DNA of 5,999 nt from Acidobacteriota bacterium (GCA_020439725.1 JAGQSE010000579.1:1-5999), one strand, 5' to 3'. Shown: positions 1 through 5,036, counted from the stretch's first letter. Notes: generated from the letters alone by a model not told the origin. A program made the numbers and translations.

Positions 1-1010
1 GCGGCGACGTCGAGGTCGATCCCAAGGAGCCACGCGGCCCCGAACGTCACCACGCCGTGAACGACGGCGACGGTGGTGGCGAAGATCAGCAGGGTGATGC
101 CGAGGCCACCGATCTCGCCGAGCGCGCCAAGATCGCAAAAAGCCCCGATGACCGCCAGGAAGAGGTAGACCGCGAACATCCCGAGGGTGCGCGAGCCGCG
201 CAGCCGGCCGACGGCGGGAATCTGCGCCAGGAACAGAGCGAGGATGGTCAGGACCAGGATCGACGGCAGATCGAGACCCCATTGGCCGAGCCGCTCCGAC
301 ACCCGATCCGACAGCCACAACCCCCCGAAACCAAGACCGAGGACCAGACCGAGATCGATGGGATGAAGCGACTCGGTGTCGTCCTCGACGCCGAGGAGCA
401 CCTCGTCCCGGTCCGCCACGACGCGCTGGGCGCCCCGGCGTCGCCACAGCGGCAGCAGGAGCCGCGGTAGCGCGAGGGTGGCCACCATCCAGGCGGTGGT
501 GATGATGTTGTCGACCACCACCGAACCGCCGAAGAGCACCCCGTCGCGGACCACGTCGTACGCCAGCGCCAGCGCGTTGAAGTTGACGCTGCCACCGATG
601 TAGGTGCCGGTGAACATGCCACCCAAGGCCGCGTAAAGTGGCCCGATGGAGCGGGGCCCGTCCACTACCAGCATCCCCACCAGGACCCCCGCCACCGTTC
701 CCAGCGAGCCGATCAGGAAGAGTGCAATGATCGGTCCGCCGGCCTGGAGCAGGTCGCGCAGGTTGACCCGGAGCAGCAGCCAAAGGATCGACACCGGCGC
801 CACCACCGCGAAGATGAAGTCGTACACCGGCACCGGAGCATCCGGCGACGAGGTGGTCGGCAAACCACCGAGATTGGCCACGACGGCGGTGAGCAAGATC
901 ACCAGCAGCGCAGTACCGACGTGGCGAAACACCGTCCGCCGGACCAGCCACTCGGACAGCGCCACGAGTCCGCTCAGCACCGCCAGCACATAGACGTCGC
1001 TGTAGATCAC
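1..1010 (-). CDS. DUF819 (YjcL-like) family integral membrane protein, 3' end cut by window
   Basis: The minus strand reads as one open frame of 336 residues from a GTG at 1010 to the window edge. The C-terminus lies outside the window. The start is supported by GGAGAGG nine bases upstream of the GTG. The protein is mostly hydrophobic helices. It carries the motif GTYIGGSVNFNAL at residues 135-147 and DNIITTAWM at 167-175, followed by LALP, and a second half with GAFCDLGALGE near 289-299. From memory, this glycine-rich GGT-IGGSVN pattern followed by a DN-(I/V)-(I/V)-T segment is characteristic of DUF819/YjcL membrane proteins. These are about 380-420 residues, so some 50-80 residues are probably missing. 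Substrate and function are unknown; a transporter role is often assumed but not shown here. It is transcribed divergently from the toxin-antitoxin pair. The plus-strand frames over this region are shadows of it. Confidence 0.85.
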   Translation of the reverse strand, partial: MIYSDVYVLAVLSGLVALSEWLVRRTVFRHVGTALLVILLTAVVANLGGLPTTSSPDAPVPVYDFIFAVVAPVSILWLLLRVNLRDLLQAGGPIIALFLIGSLGTVAGVLVGMLVVDGPRSIGPLYAALGGMFTGTYIGGSVNFNALALAYDVVRDGVLFGGSVVVDNIITTAWMVATLALPRLLLPLWRRRGAQRVVADRDEVLLGVEDDTESLHPIDLGLVLGLGFGGLWLSDRVSERLGQWGLDLPSILVLTILALFLAQIPAVGRLRGSRTLGMFAVYLFLAVIGAFCDLGALGEIGGLGITLLIFATTVAVVHGVVTFGAAWLLGIDLDVA

Positions 1011-1111
1011 GCCTCGAATCCTCTCCGGGAGATTGACCGGAGGGTAGCAGACACTCGCCTGCAAGCAGCGCCGGGTTCGGATCCACTGGCCGCCAAGGAT
1101 CGCGACCGGGT

Positions 1112-1126
1112 CATACTGCGGGTATG
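1112..1126. promoter_or_regulatory. Inverted repeat over the antitoxin start, candidate operator and -10 region
   Basis: CATAC (1112-1116) and GTATG (1122-1126) form a perfect 5-bp inverted repeat with a 5-base spacer. The right arm includes the ATG of the antitoxin. CATACT (1112-1117) matches four of six -10 positions and ends six bases before that ATG. With no Shine-Dalgarno visible, a leaderless transcript is possible. Ribbon-helix-helix antitoxins commonly bind palindromes over their own promoter, so autoregulation is the natural reading. I see no convincing -35 box. Confidence 0.4.
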
Positions 1127-1363
1127 AAGACCGCCATCTCCCTGCCCGATGAGCTCTTCCAGGCCGCCGAACGCGAAGCGACTCGGACGCAGAAATCGCG
1201 CAGCCAGCTCTATGCCGACGCTCTCATCGAGTATCTGGCTCAGCACGCTCCGGACTCGGTCGAGGACACCGTCAACCGGGTCCTCGACCGGCTCGGGACG
1301 GCCGAAACCGATCCCTTCGCCGCAACGGCGGCACGCCGGATGCTCGAGCGCTCCGAATGGTGA
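1124..1363 (+). CDS. Ribbon-helix-helix (CopG-like) antitoxin of a MazF-type toxin-antitoxin pair
   Basis: This 79-residue protein begins MKTAISLPDELFQAAE, the usual opening of ribbon-helix-helix DNA-binding proteins: a short beta strand (residues 2-6) followed by helix A. The stretch KSRSQLYADALIEYL (about 24-38) is the second helix, with the conserved serine and Ala/Leu positions. The rest (about 40-79) is acidic to mixed and would be the toxin-binding tail. Its stop codon overlaps the start of the MazF gene in ATGGTGA, a translational-coupling arrangement typical of these operons. The role, by family, is to neutralise the downstream ribonuclease and repress its own operon. No Shine-Dalgarno precedes the ATG. 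A palindrome lies across the start. I leave the symbol empty because classical MazE has an AbrB fold, not this one. Confidence 0.88.
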   Translation: MKTAISLPDELFQAAEREATRTQKSRSQLYADALIEYLAQHAPDSVEDTVNRVLDRLGTAETDPFAATAARRMLERSEW

Positions 1364-1704
1364 GAGTGGTACAGGGAGACGTCTGGTGGGCTGAGCTCCC
1401 CGAGCCTGTCGGCTCCGGTCCCGTATTGCGCCGCCCGGTCGTCGTGGTCCAGGGAAATGCCATGAACCGAAGCCGGATCTCCACCGTGGTCTGCGTACCT
1501 TTGACCAGCAACCTGATCTGGGCGGATGCCCCTGGCAATACCCTGCTCACTACCAAGATGACCGGCCTGCCCAAAGATTCCGTCGCCAACGCATCACAGC
1601 TCGTCACCCTAGATCGGGAGCTCTTGACCGAGCGCGCCGGCCAGCTGTCGGGAGCACTGACCGAGCGGGTCCTCCGTGGGATCGACATCGTGCTGGGACG
1701 CTGA
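1357..1704 (+). CDS. mazF: MazF/PemK-family mRNA endoribonuclease toxin
   Basis: The 115-residue protein has the order of motifs expected for MazF/PemK: GDVWWAELPEPVGSG (7-21), the RRPVVVVQ segment (25-32) with the conserved Arg-Pro, then VVCVPLTSN (44-52), which supplies the conserved Thr/Ser after the Pro. The last third contains a DSVANASQLVTLDRELL-like strand-helix and GQLSGALTERVLRGIDIVLG. Full length is normal for the family. The known activity is ribosome-independent cleavage of mRNA at short sequences; the recognition sequence cannot be read from this protein. The start is the ATG at 1357, overlapping the antitoxin stop by seven bases; GTG at 1360 is an alternative. The key residues appear intact, so the toxin is probably functional. 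Confidence 0.93.
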   Translation: MVRVVQGDVWWAELPEPVGSGPVLRRPVVVVQGNAMNRSRISTVVCVPLTSNLIWADAPGNTLLTTKMTGLPKDSVANASQLVTLDRELLTERAGQLSGALTERVLRGIDIVLGR

Positions 1705-1722
1705 ACCCGCACGCGACGCGCG

Positions 1723-1728
1723 TACAAT
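1723..1728 (+). promoter_or_regulatory. Candidate -10 box for the acetyltransferase gene
   Basis: TACAAT matches TATAAT at five of six positions and lies 22 bases before the GNAT start codon. The only candidate -35, CTGAAC at 1701-1706 with a 16-base spacer, is weak (three of six). Read-through from mazF is an equally good explanation for transcription. Confidence 0.3.
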
Positions 1729-1750
1729 CCTCGCTTCAACGAGGTGACCC

Positions 1751-2263
1751 ATGGCCGTCATCCGCGAGATCAGCACCCCCGACCCGAGCCTCCTCCCGGC
1801 CCTCTGCCACCTGCTCCAGGACTCGGTGGACGGCGGTGCTTCGGTTGGCTTCGTAAGTCCGCTGCCACCCGAGGAGGCCGAGGCGTTCTGGCGCGAGATC
1901 CTCGACGAGCTCGGCCCCGATCTCCGCCTGTGGATCGCCGAGGACGAGGGCGAGGTCGTCGGCAGCGTGCAGATGGCGCGCTGCACCAAGCCCAACGGTC
2001 GCCACCGCGCCGAGGTCCGCAAGCTCGCCGTGCTCCGGAGCGCCCGCGGTCGCGGCATCGCCTCAGGCCTGATGGTCGCCCTCGAGACCGCCGCTCGGGA
2101 AATGCGCCTCCGCCTCCTCTACCTAGACACCCACGCCGGCTCCGCCGCCGAGCACCTCTACCACCACCTAGGCTGGACCCGCGCCGGCGAGATCCCCGAC
2201 TACGCCACCACCCCCACCGGCGAGCTGCATCCGACGGTGTTGTTTTTCAAGGTGTTTGACTAG
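1751..2263 (+). CDS. GNAT-family N-acetyltransferase
   Basis: This is a 170-residue protein, normal length for a single GNAT domain. The strand-rich centre WIAEDEGEVVGSVQMARC (about 61-78) matches the usual beta2-beta3 region. The acetyl-CoA motif follows: EVRKLAVL (88-95), then RSARGRGIAS (96-105), which fits the R/Q-x-x-G-x-G/A pyrophosphate-binding loop. The LYLDTHAGSAAEHLYHHLGW segment gives the typical C-terminal strand, helix and 'LGW' beta-bulge. It would transfer an acetyl group from acetyl-CoA to an amine; the substrate cannot be told. The ATG at 1751 is preceded by GAGGTG at suitable spacing. It lies 46 bases after mazF on the same strand and could be co-transcribed. Very GC-rich codon use marks it as native-like compared with the RT. 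Confidence 0.93.
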   Translation: MAVIREISTPDPSLLPALCHLLQDSVDGGASVGFVSPLPPEEAEAFWREILDELGPDLRLWIAEDEGEVVGSVQMARCTKPNGRHRAEVRKLAVLRSARGRGIASGLMVALETAAREMRLRLLYLDTHAGSAAEHLYHHLGWTRAGEIPDYATTPTGELHPTVLFFKVFD

Positions 2264-2294
2264 CAGGGGCGCGACTGCCTGCCGCAGCGTTCTC

Positions 2295-2318
2295 GTTCCC
2301 ACGCTCGGGCGTGGGAAC
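2295..2318. repeat. REP-type palindrome, copy 1
   Basis: GTTCCCACGC (2295-2304) and GCGTGGGAAC (2309-2318) form a perfect 10-bp stem around TCGG. The same core occurs at 4989-5012. Palindromes with this core are, from memory, dispersed in many bacterial genomes as extragenic repeats. It sits 31 bases after the acetyltransferase stop and may also act as an mRNA 3' stabiliser or a terminator-like structure, although no T-run follows. Confidence 0.8.
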
Positions 2319-2348
2319 CATACCGCTCAGAGACCCTCCGATACCGAG

Positions 2349-2366
2349 GCCCCGCTCGAGCGGGGC
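2349..2366. repeat. GC-rich hairpin paired with REP copy 1
   Basis: GCCCCGC and GCGGGGC form a perfect 7-bp stem around TCGA; the whole 18 bases are one palindrome. It stands 30 bases after the GTTCCCACGC hairpin, so the two look like one REP doublet between the acetyltransferase and hicB. Confidence 0.6.
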
Positions 2367-2474
2367 GAGGAAGCAGATGGATTCTGGTGTGGGCTAAGAT
2401 CCATCGAAGAGCGACGATCAGATCGAGGAGCGAGGAGTCTTGAGACACCTACCCGACGACGGAGACCTCTGCCC

Positions 2475-2726
2475 ATGCAGTACCTGGCCATCATCGAACG
2501 AGGCGAGACGGGCTTCGGAGCCTACGTCCCTGACCTCCCGGGCTGCATCGCCGCCGCTGAGAGCAAGCAAGAGGTCGTCAACCTGATCCGCGACGCCGTC
2601 GAGTTTCACATCGAAGGCCTCGTAGAGCATGGTGAAGCCGTTCCAGCACCGTCGTCGCGGACCGTTCTCGTAAAACTCGAAGCGACCAAGATCCGCGTTC
2701 ACGGTGGCTCAACACTGAAAGCGTAG
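2475..2726 (+). CDS. hicB: HicB-family antitoxin
   Basis: The 83-residue protein opens MQYLAIIERGETGFGAYVPD and continues LPGCIAAAES (21-30), the signature beta-sheet of HicB antitoxins (partial RNase-H-like fold). A helix with EVVNLIRDAVEFHIEGL (about 32-48) and the phrase HGEAVPAPSS (50-59) follow, both typical. The ATG at 2475 was chosen because GGAGA lies nine bases upstream and the conserved family opening begins there; the frame is open further upstream but without family similarity. HicB normally pairs with HicA, a small double-stranded-RNA-binding toxin that cleaves mRNA. No intact HicA is visible on either side, and no C-terminal DNA-binding domain is seen. It may be an orphan or a relic. 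Confidence 0.88.
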   Translation: MQYLAIIERGETGFGAYVPDLPGCIAAAESKQEVVNLIRDAVEFHIEGLVEHGEAVPAPSSRTVLVKLEATKIRVHGGSTLKA

Positions 2727-2972
2727 CCACGACGCTGAGAATTCGTCTTCACCATTCTAAAGGCTCTCTCCTACGCCGGCTCGCATCTGGCGAGTTCGAG
2801 CTTCCGAATGCGAGGAGGGTTGGGGCGAGGCAACTGCCGAGTGGTAGCTACGAGTCATGGCCTCTAAGCCTAAGCCTCGATCCATCGACAACAACTTTGC
2901 AGCTCTGGGCTCCACAGCGGTGCTCTCCCAGGCAAAGACCTCAAGGCGTGAAGACTCGCGCCGCTCCATCGC
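2727..2972. other. Non-coding or weakly coding stretch after hicB
   Basis: About 250 bases without a secure gene. It holds small inverted repeats: CTCGC (2780-2784) can pair with GCGAG at 2790-2794, and CTCGCAT (2780-2786) with ATGCGAG at 2808-2814. It also holds a 39-codon open frame at 2857-2976, listed separately. I see no tRNA, known regulatory RNA or T-run terminator. Confidence 0.5.
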
Positions 2973-2976
2973 TTGA
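2857..2976 (+). CDS. Possible 39-residue small protein upstream of the RNA promoter
   Basis: An ATG at 2857 opens 39 codons ending in TGA at 2974-2976. The product begins MASKPKPRSIDNNFAALGS and ends in an Arg/Ser-rich tail (SRREDSRRSIA). I do not recognise it. In its favour are the soluble, protein-like composition and location beside a defence RT. Against it are the weak ribosome-binding site (only CGAG) and its small size in GC-rich DNA. Its stop codon lies within the -35 box proposed for the non-coding RNA, so it would end just before that transcript begins. Chance ORF is a real possibility. Confidence 0.22.
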   Translation: MASKPKPRSIDNNFAALGSTAVLSQAKTSRREDSRRSIA

Positions 2977-3001
2977 CTTTTTGCATCACCTTGATCAAAC
3001 T
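2973..3001 (+). promoter_or_regulatory. Candidate promoter of the RT-associated RNA
   Basis: TTGACT (2973-2978) matches the -35 consensus at five of six positions. After 16 bases comes TCAAAC (2995-3000), a weak -10 (three of six) preceded by TG at extended -10 position (2992-2993). The predicted transcript start, about 3007-3008, falls directly before a strong hairpin at 3009-3029, as expected for a structured small RNA. Confidence 0.45.
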
Positions 3002-3007
3002 GCAAGC

Positions 3008-3261
3008 ACTCTCAGCGCAAGGCTGAGAGGCCTCTAGGTTAGACCCAAGTCAAGGGCGAATCTGGCCAGCGGCCCGGCAAGACGCCGGAGAGCTAATGCC
3101 AGCAGCTCCGATCCTGGGAACGAGTGAGGTAGCCGCAAGGTTGCCATCGCTTCTCCTAAGCTGGAATCATACAGCATGGTTTTTATGCGGCCCTGGGCAA
3201 TCGCCCAAGGTAGGTCAGTCCCTAGTGGCTGGCCAGTTGTTTCGCAAGGAACTTCTCGCCG
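3008..3261 (+). ncRNA. Putative DRT2-type template RNA upstream of the reverse transcriptase
   Basis: Between the promoter and the RT start lie about 254 bases rich in predicted helices. (1) CTCTCAGC 3009-3016 with GCTGAGAG 3022-3029. (2) A long-range stem: GCGAA 3056-3060 with TTCGC 3241-3245, plus CTGGCCAG 3062-3069 with CTGGCCAG 3229-3236. (3) CCGGC 3074-3078 with GCCGG 3084-3088, loop AAGAC. (4) A 12-bp hairpin 3123-3151 with GCAA loop and one bulged A. (5) GCTG 3160-3163 with CAGC 3172-3175. (6) A hairpin at 3192-3210 with loop AATC. Some helices compete: GGTCAG 3213-3218 can also pair with CTGGCC 3229-3234. DRT2 systems are known to encode a structured RNA here that the RT copies repeatedly. 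The 3' end is not visible and could extend into the RT gene. Homology to a known RNA was not tested. Confidence 0.6.
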
Positions 3262-3269
3262 GTGGCTAA
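3096..3269 (+). CDS. Candidate 'neo' reading frame inside the template RNA (57 codons as encoded in the genome)
   Basis: The ATG at 3096 has GGAG five bases upstream (3087-3090), the best Shine-Dalgarno in the module. Its frame is stop-free from 3027 to 3266; the other two sense frames contain stops (3094, 3130, 3157, 3211; and 3035, 3125). In the genome it ends at TAA 3267-3269, overlapping the RT start by eight bases, so it could be a small leader peptide coupled to RT translation. If the RNA is copied head to tail between the GGCAA repeats (3076-3080, 3196-3200), the 120-nt unit 3081-3200 would encode an endless 40-residue repeat. That repeat starts DAGELM, has an EVAARLPSLLLSW helix-like core, and ends CGPGQ. 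Neither reading is proven; the frame could also be open by chance in GC-rich DNA. Confidence 0.4.
   Translation: MPAAPILGTSEVAARLPSLLLSWNHTAWFLCGPGQSPKVGQSLVAGQLFRKELLAGG
3141..3170 (+). promoter_or_regulatory. Candidate internal promoter (TTGCCA, 18-base spacer, AATCAT)
   Basis: TTGCCA (3141-3146) matches the -35 consensus at five of six positions and AATCAT (3165-3170) the -10 at four of six. On the chromosome it would transcribe only the RT. In a head-to-tail copy of the template it would stand upstream of the ATG of the next unit. Confidence 0.25.
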
Positions 3270-4725
3270 AAAAACAAGCGGCCGCAGCGTGCTTACCGCC
3301 ACCGAATCCACTTCCCCCTCTGACCACGACTGGTACAGGTCTCGGTCCTATGCACACTTTGACCGGCCTCTCTCGAGAGCGCGGGCAGAAAATCTGGTAA
3401 CCACCCCGGAAAAAGTGGCACGGCATTCCTTTTGGCCCCTAATACTGAACCCAAAGAGAGTTGTCTCCCTTAGGAGTAACGTCACCGGCTCAAGGCAGCG
3501 TCACATAAAGCTGCGGCCCATCGCCTTCGCAGCACATAGCGACAGCCATATCTTCTCTTACTACGCGCGGATCCTCACCTCGAGACTAGAAGAAGAATAT
3601 GAGGGCATCGGAGAGACCTTCGCCCTTGCCTATCGGCGATTTGCTCCACCTCGATGCAACCTTCATTTTGCGCAATCGGCCTTTGAAGAGATCTCGAGAG
3701 AAGCACCCAAAGACGTCATCGCAATCGACGTCGAAGCCTTCTTTGACTCCATAGATCACAGCCTCCTAAAGACTGCATGGCGGAAACTCCTGGGCGTGGA
3801 CCGTCTGCCAAGCGACCACTTCGCAGTTCTACATGCCTGCACCAGGGACTATGCTATTGACCTTCCTAGGTTGCGGGAAGCGCTGGGCGGCGAAGTTCGG
3901 CGCCGCGCTGGGAAGGGTGGCTACCCCATCTGTGATCCTGCGAAGTTCAGAGAGAATGTCGTGCCACGTATCCAGCCGCGGCATCAGCTCGTTCAGTTGC
4001 TGAAGAAGAAAGAAATCGACGACGGGGACCCACATCTCGGGATTCCGCAAGGGCTTCCAATCAGTGCGGTACTGGCAAACCTTTACATGCTAGACGCCGA
4101 CAAGATACTGGTAAGTAAAATATCCGCCCTTGGCGGCACATATCGTCGCTACAGCGACGATATTTTAGTGATAATTGACCCAGACCACAGCCGCCAGGCA
4201 GAAGAATTTGTATATAAGGAACTGGGAAAGGTACATCTTTCCGCAAACAAAAAGAAGACTAGACGTCATCGATTTTCTGTCCTCGAAAATCGCCTTTGCT
4301 GCCGCGCTCTCGACGAAGAGCGCAATGAGCACAGCGAGAGCGCCGTCTCCTACCTTGGGCTTACTTTCGACGGATCCAGAACCGCGATCCGAGACTCAAC
4401 CGTCTCCAGATTCCTCAAGAAGGCCAAGAGCGCCATTCGAAATGCGGAGCGCACTGCACGCCGCCAGGGGGCCGAACGTCTCAAACGTCGAAAATTGTAC
4501 ACTCGACTAACCACCCTTGGTTACGGCTCTGCCTACGGCACCATGTCTAGCAATAACCCGAGATCAGCAGATGTCCCTCGCCCTGGCTTTTTCAAATACG
4601 TGGCCTTGGCCATCCGCGTGACCAAAAGCGAGAGCATTCGAAAACAGCAGCGCCAGATCAAGAACCAAGTCTTCCGCTGGCTCAGCGAAGCCGACAAGCG
4701 CCTCGCTGAGCATGCGCCAGGGTGA
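3262..4725 (+). CDS. drt2: Antiphage-type reverse transcriptase, DRT2/UG2-like
   Basis: This is an intact 487-residue RT. After a Ser/Thr-rich start, a conserved N-terminal block begins at SRSYAHFDRPLS (27-38) and includes HSFWPLI (55-61). RT motif 1 is KLRPIAFAAHSDSHIFSYYA (83-102). Motif A is AIDVEAFFDSIDH (154-166), with catalytic Asp156. Motif B is GIPQGLPISAVLANLYM (260-276). Motif C is YRRYSDDILVI (294-304), with Asp299 and Asp300. Then come YLGLTFDG and a basic helical C-terminus. No maturase, endonuclease, nitrilase or protease domain is fused, which argues against group II introns and DRT1. The YRRY-x-DD context, GIPQG-PIS and single-gene layout with an upstream structured RNA fit DRT2; family members I recall have YCDD. 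The start is GTG 3262, with AAGGA 11 bases upstream; an in-frame stop at 3223 excludes much longer forms. Codon use is lower in GC than in neighbours, suggesting transfer. Likely role: phage defence by cDNA synthesis. Confidence 0.85.
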   Translation: MAKKTSGRSVLTATESTSPSDHDWYRSRSYAHFDRPLSRARAENLVTTPEKVARHSFWPLILNPKRVVSLRSNVTGSRQRHIKLRPIAFAAHSDSHIFSYYARILTSRLEEEYEGIGETFALAYRRFAPPRCNLHFAQSAFEEISREAPKDVIAIDVEAFFDSIDHSLLKTAWRKLLGVDRLPSDHFAVLHACTRDYAIDLPRLREALGGEVRRRAGKGGYPICDPAKFRENVVPRIQPRHQLVQLLKKKEIDDGDPHLGIPQGLPISAVLANLYMLDADKILVSKISALGGTYRRYSDDILVIIDPDHSRQAEEFVYKELGKVHLSANKKKTRRHRFSVLENRLCCRALDEERNEHSESAVSYLGLTFDGSRTAIRDSTVSRFLKKAKSAIRNAERTARRQGAERLKRRKLYTRLTTLGYGSAYGTMSSNNPRSADVPRPGFFKYVALAIRVTKSESIRKQQRQIKNQVFRWLSEADKRLAEHAPG

Positions 4726-4965
4726 CCAATCGAGGAGAAACTCACGCGATCCTTCGTCAGGAAGCCGACCTGTCGGAAATAGCGGAGAGGGGCTACCGTT
4801 AGCATCGACCAGCATCCGGCACCTTAACAACTCCTCACATAGGATCCAGATATCGCTCGCCCCCTCAGCCCCTCGCCACCTGGACGAGAGCTAAATCCTT
4901 CAGAAAGTACAGAGAAAGAAATTGTAGCCATAGTTCCGGGGTGAGCCATCAATCTCACACCCGGA

Positions 4966-4981
4966 CGACGCTGGAGCGTCG
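4966..4981. repeat. Hairpin paired with REP copy 2
   Basis: CGACGCT and AGCGTCG form a perfect 16-base inverted repeat with GG at the centre. It lies just before the second GTTCCCACGC palindrome, reproducing the doublet arrangement seen at 2295-2366, though with a different second hairpin. Confidence 0.5.
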
Positions 4982-4985
4982 CGGA

Positions 4986-5015
4986 CTGGTTCCCACGCAG
5001 AAGCGTGGGAACCAG
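4986..5015. repeat. REP-type palindrome, copy 2
   Basis: CTGGTTCCCACGC (4986-4998) and GCGTGGGAACCAG (5003-5015) form a perfect 13-bp stem around AGAA. The inner 10 bp of each arm are identical to copy 1 at 2295-2318; loop and outer bases differ. Lying between convergent genes, it may serve as a bidirectional transcript end. Confidence 0.8.
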
Positions 5016-5036
5016 AGAAAGACCGAGAAGATGGTT

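Larger units (their letters stand above)
4726..5036. other. Non-coding stretch between the RT and the convergent antitoxin-like gene
   Basis: About 310 bases with no convincing gene on either strand. The end of the RT gene holds an inverted repeat, CTCAGCGA (4681-4688) and TCGCTGAG (4703-4710). No T-run terminator follows. Two REP-type hairpins (4966-5015) occupy the distal part, where the two convergent transcription units would meet. Confidence 0.5.

Noticed and set aside
248..993. Several overlapping open frames on both strands over the first kilobase
   Set aside because: Their translations are low-complexity Arg/Pro/Ser text; the DUF819-like minus-strand frame explains the whole stretch with conserved motifs.
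2256..2474. N-terminal extension of HicB to a 156-residue protein
   Set aside because: The extension runs through the REP hairpins and has no family similarity; the ATG at 2475 has its own SD and begins the conserved domain.
2811..2860. tRNA-like text (CCGAGTGGTAGC, resembling a Ser/Leu D-arm)
   Set aside because: No acceptor stem, anticodon arm or T-arm can be fitted around it.
3069..3193. Template unit of 118 nt using the GCGGCCC repeats
   Set aside because: These copies are 118 nt apart, not a multiple of three, so concatemers would shift frame each turn; the GGCAA register (120 nt) preserves the frame. It remains a formal alternative if no neo protein is made.
3176..3400. Plus-strand frame of 74 codons starting inside the RNA
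   Set aside because: It overlaps the RT N-terminus in another frame, lacks a good SD and its frame is closed by TGA at 3125 within the putative template.
3034..3426. Long minus-strand open frame of 130 codons across the RNA region
   Set aside because: It overlaps the RT start and the RNA antisense, has no recognisable family text and no ribosome-binding site; stop-free antisense frames are common in GC-rich DNA.
3262..4725. RT as part of a retron or a group II intron
   Set aside because: No maturase or endonuclease domain follows the RT core, no intron boundary signatures are visible, and the motif B text (GIPQGLPIS) and N-terminal block differ from the retron pattern I know.
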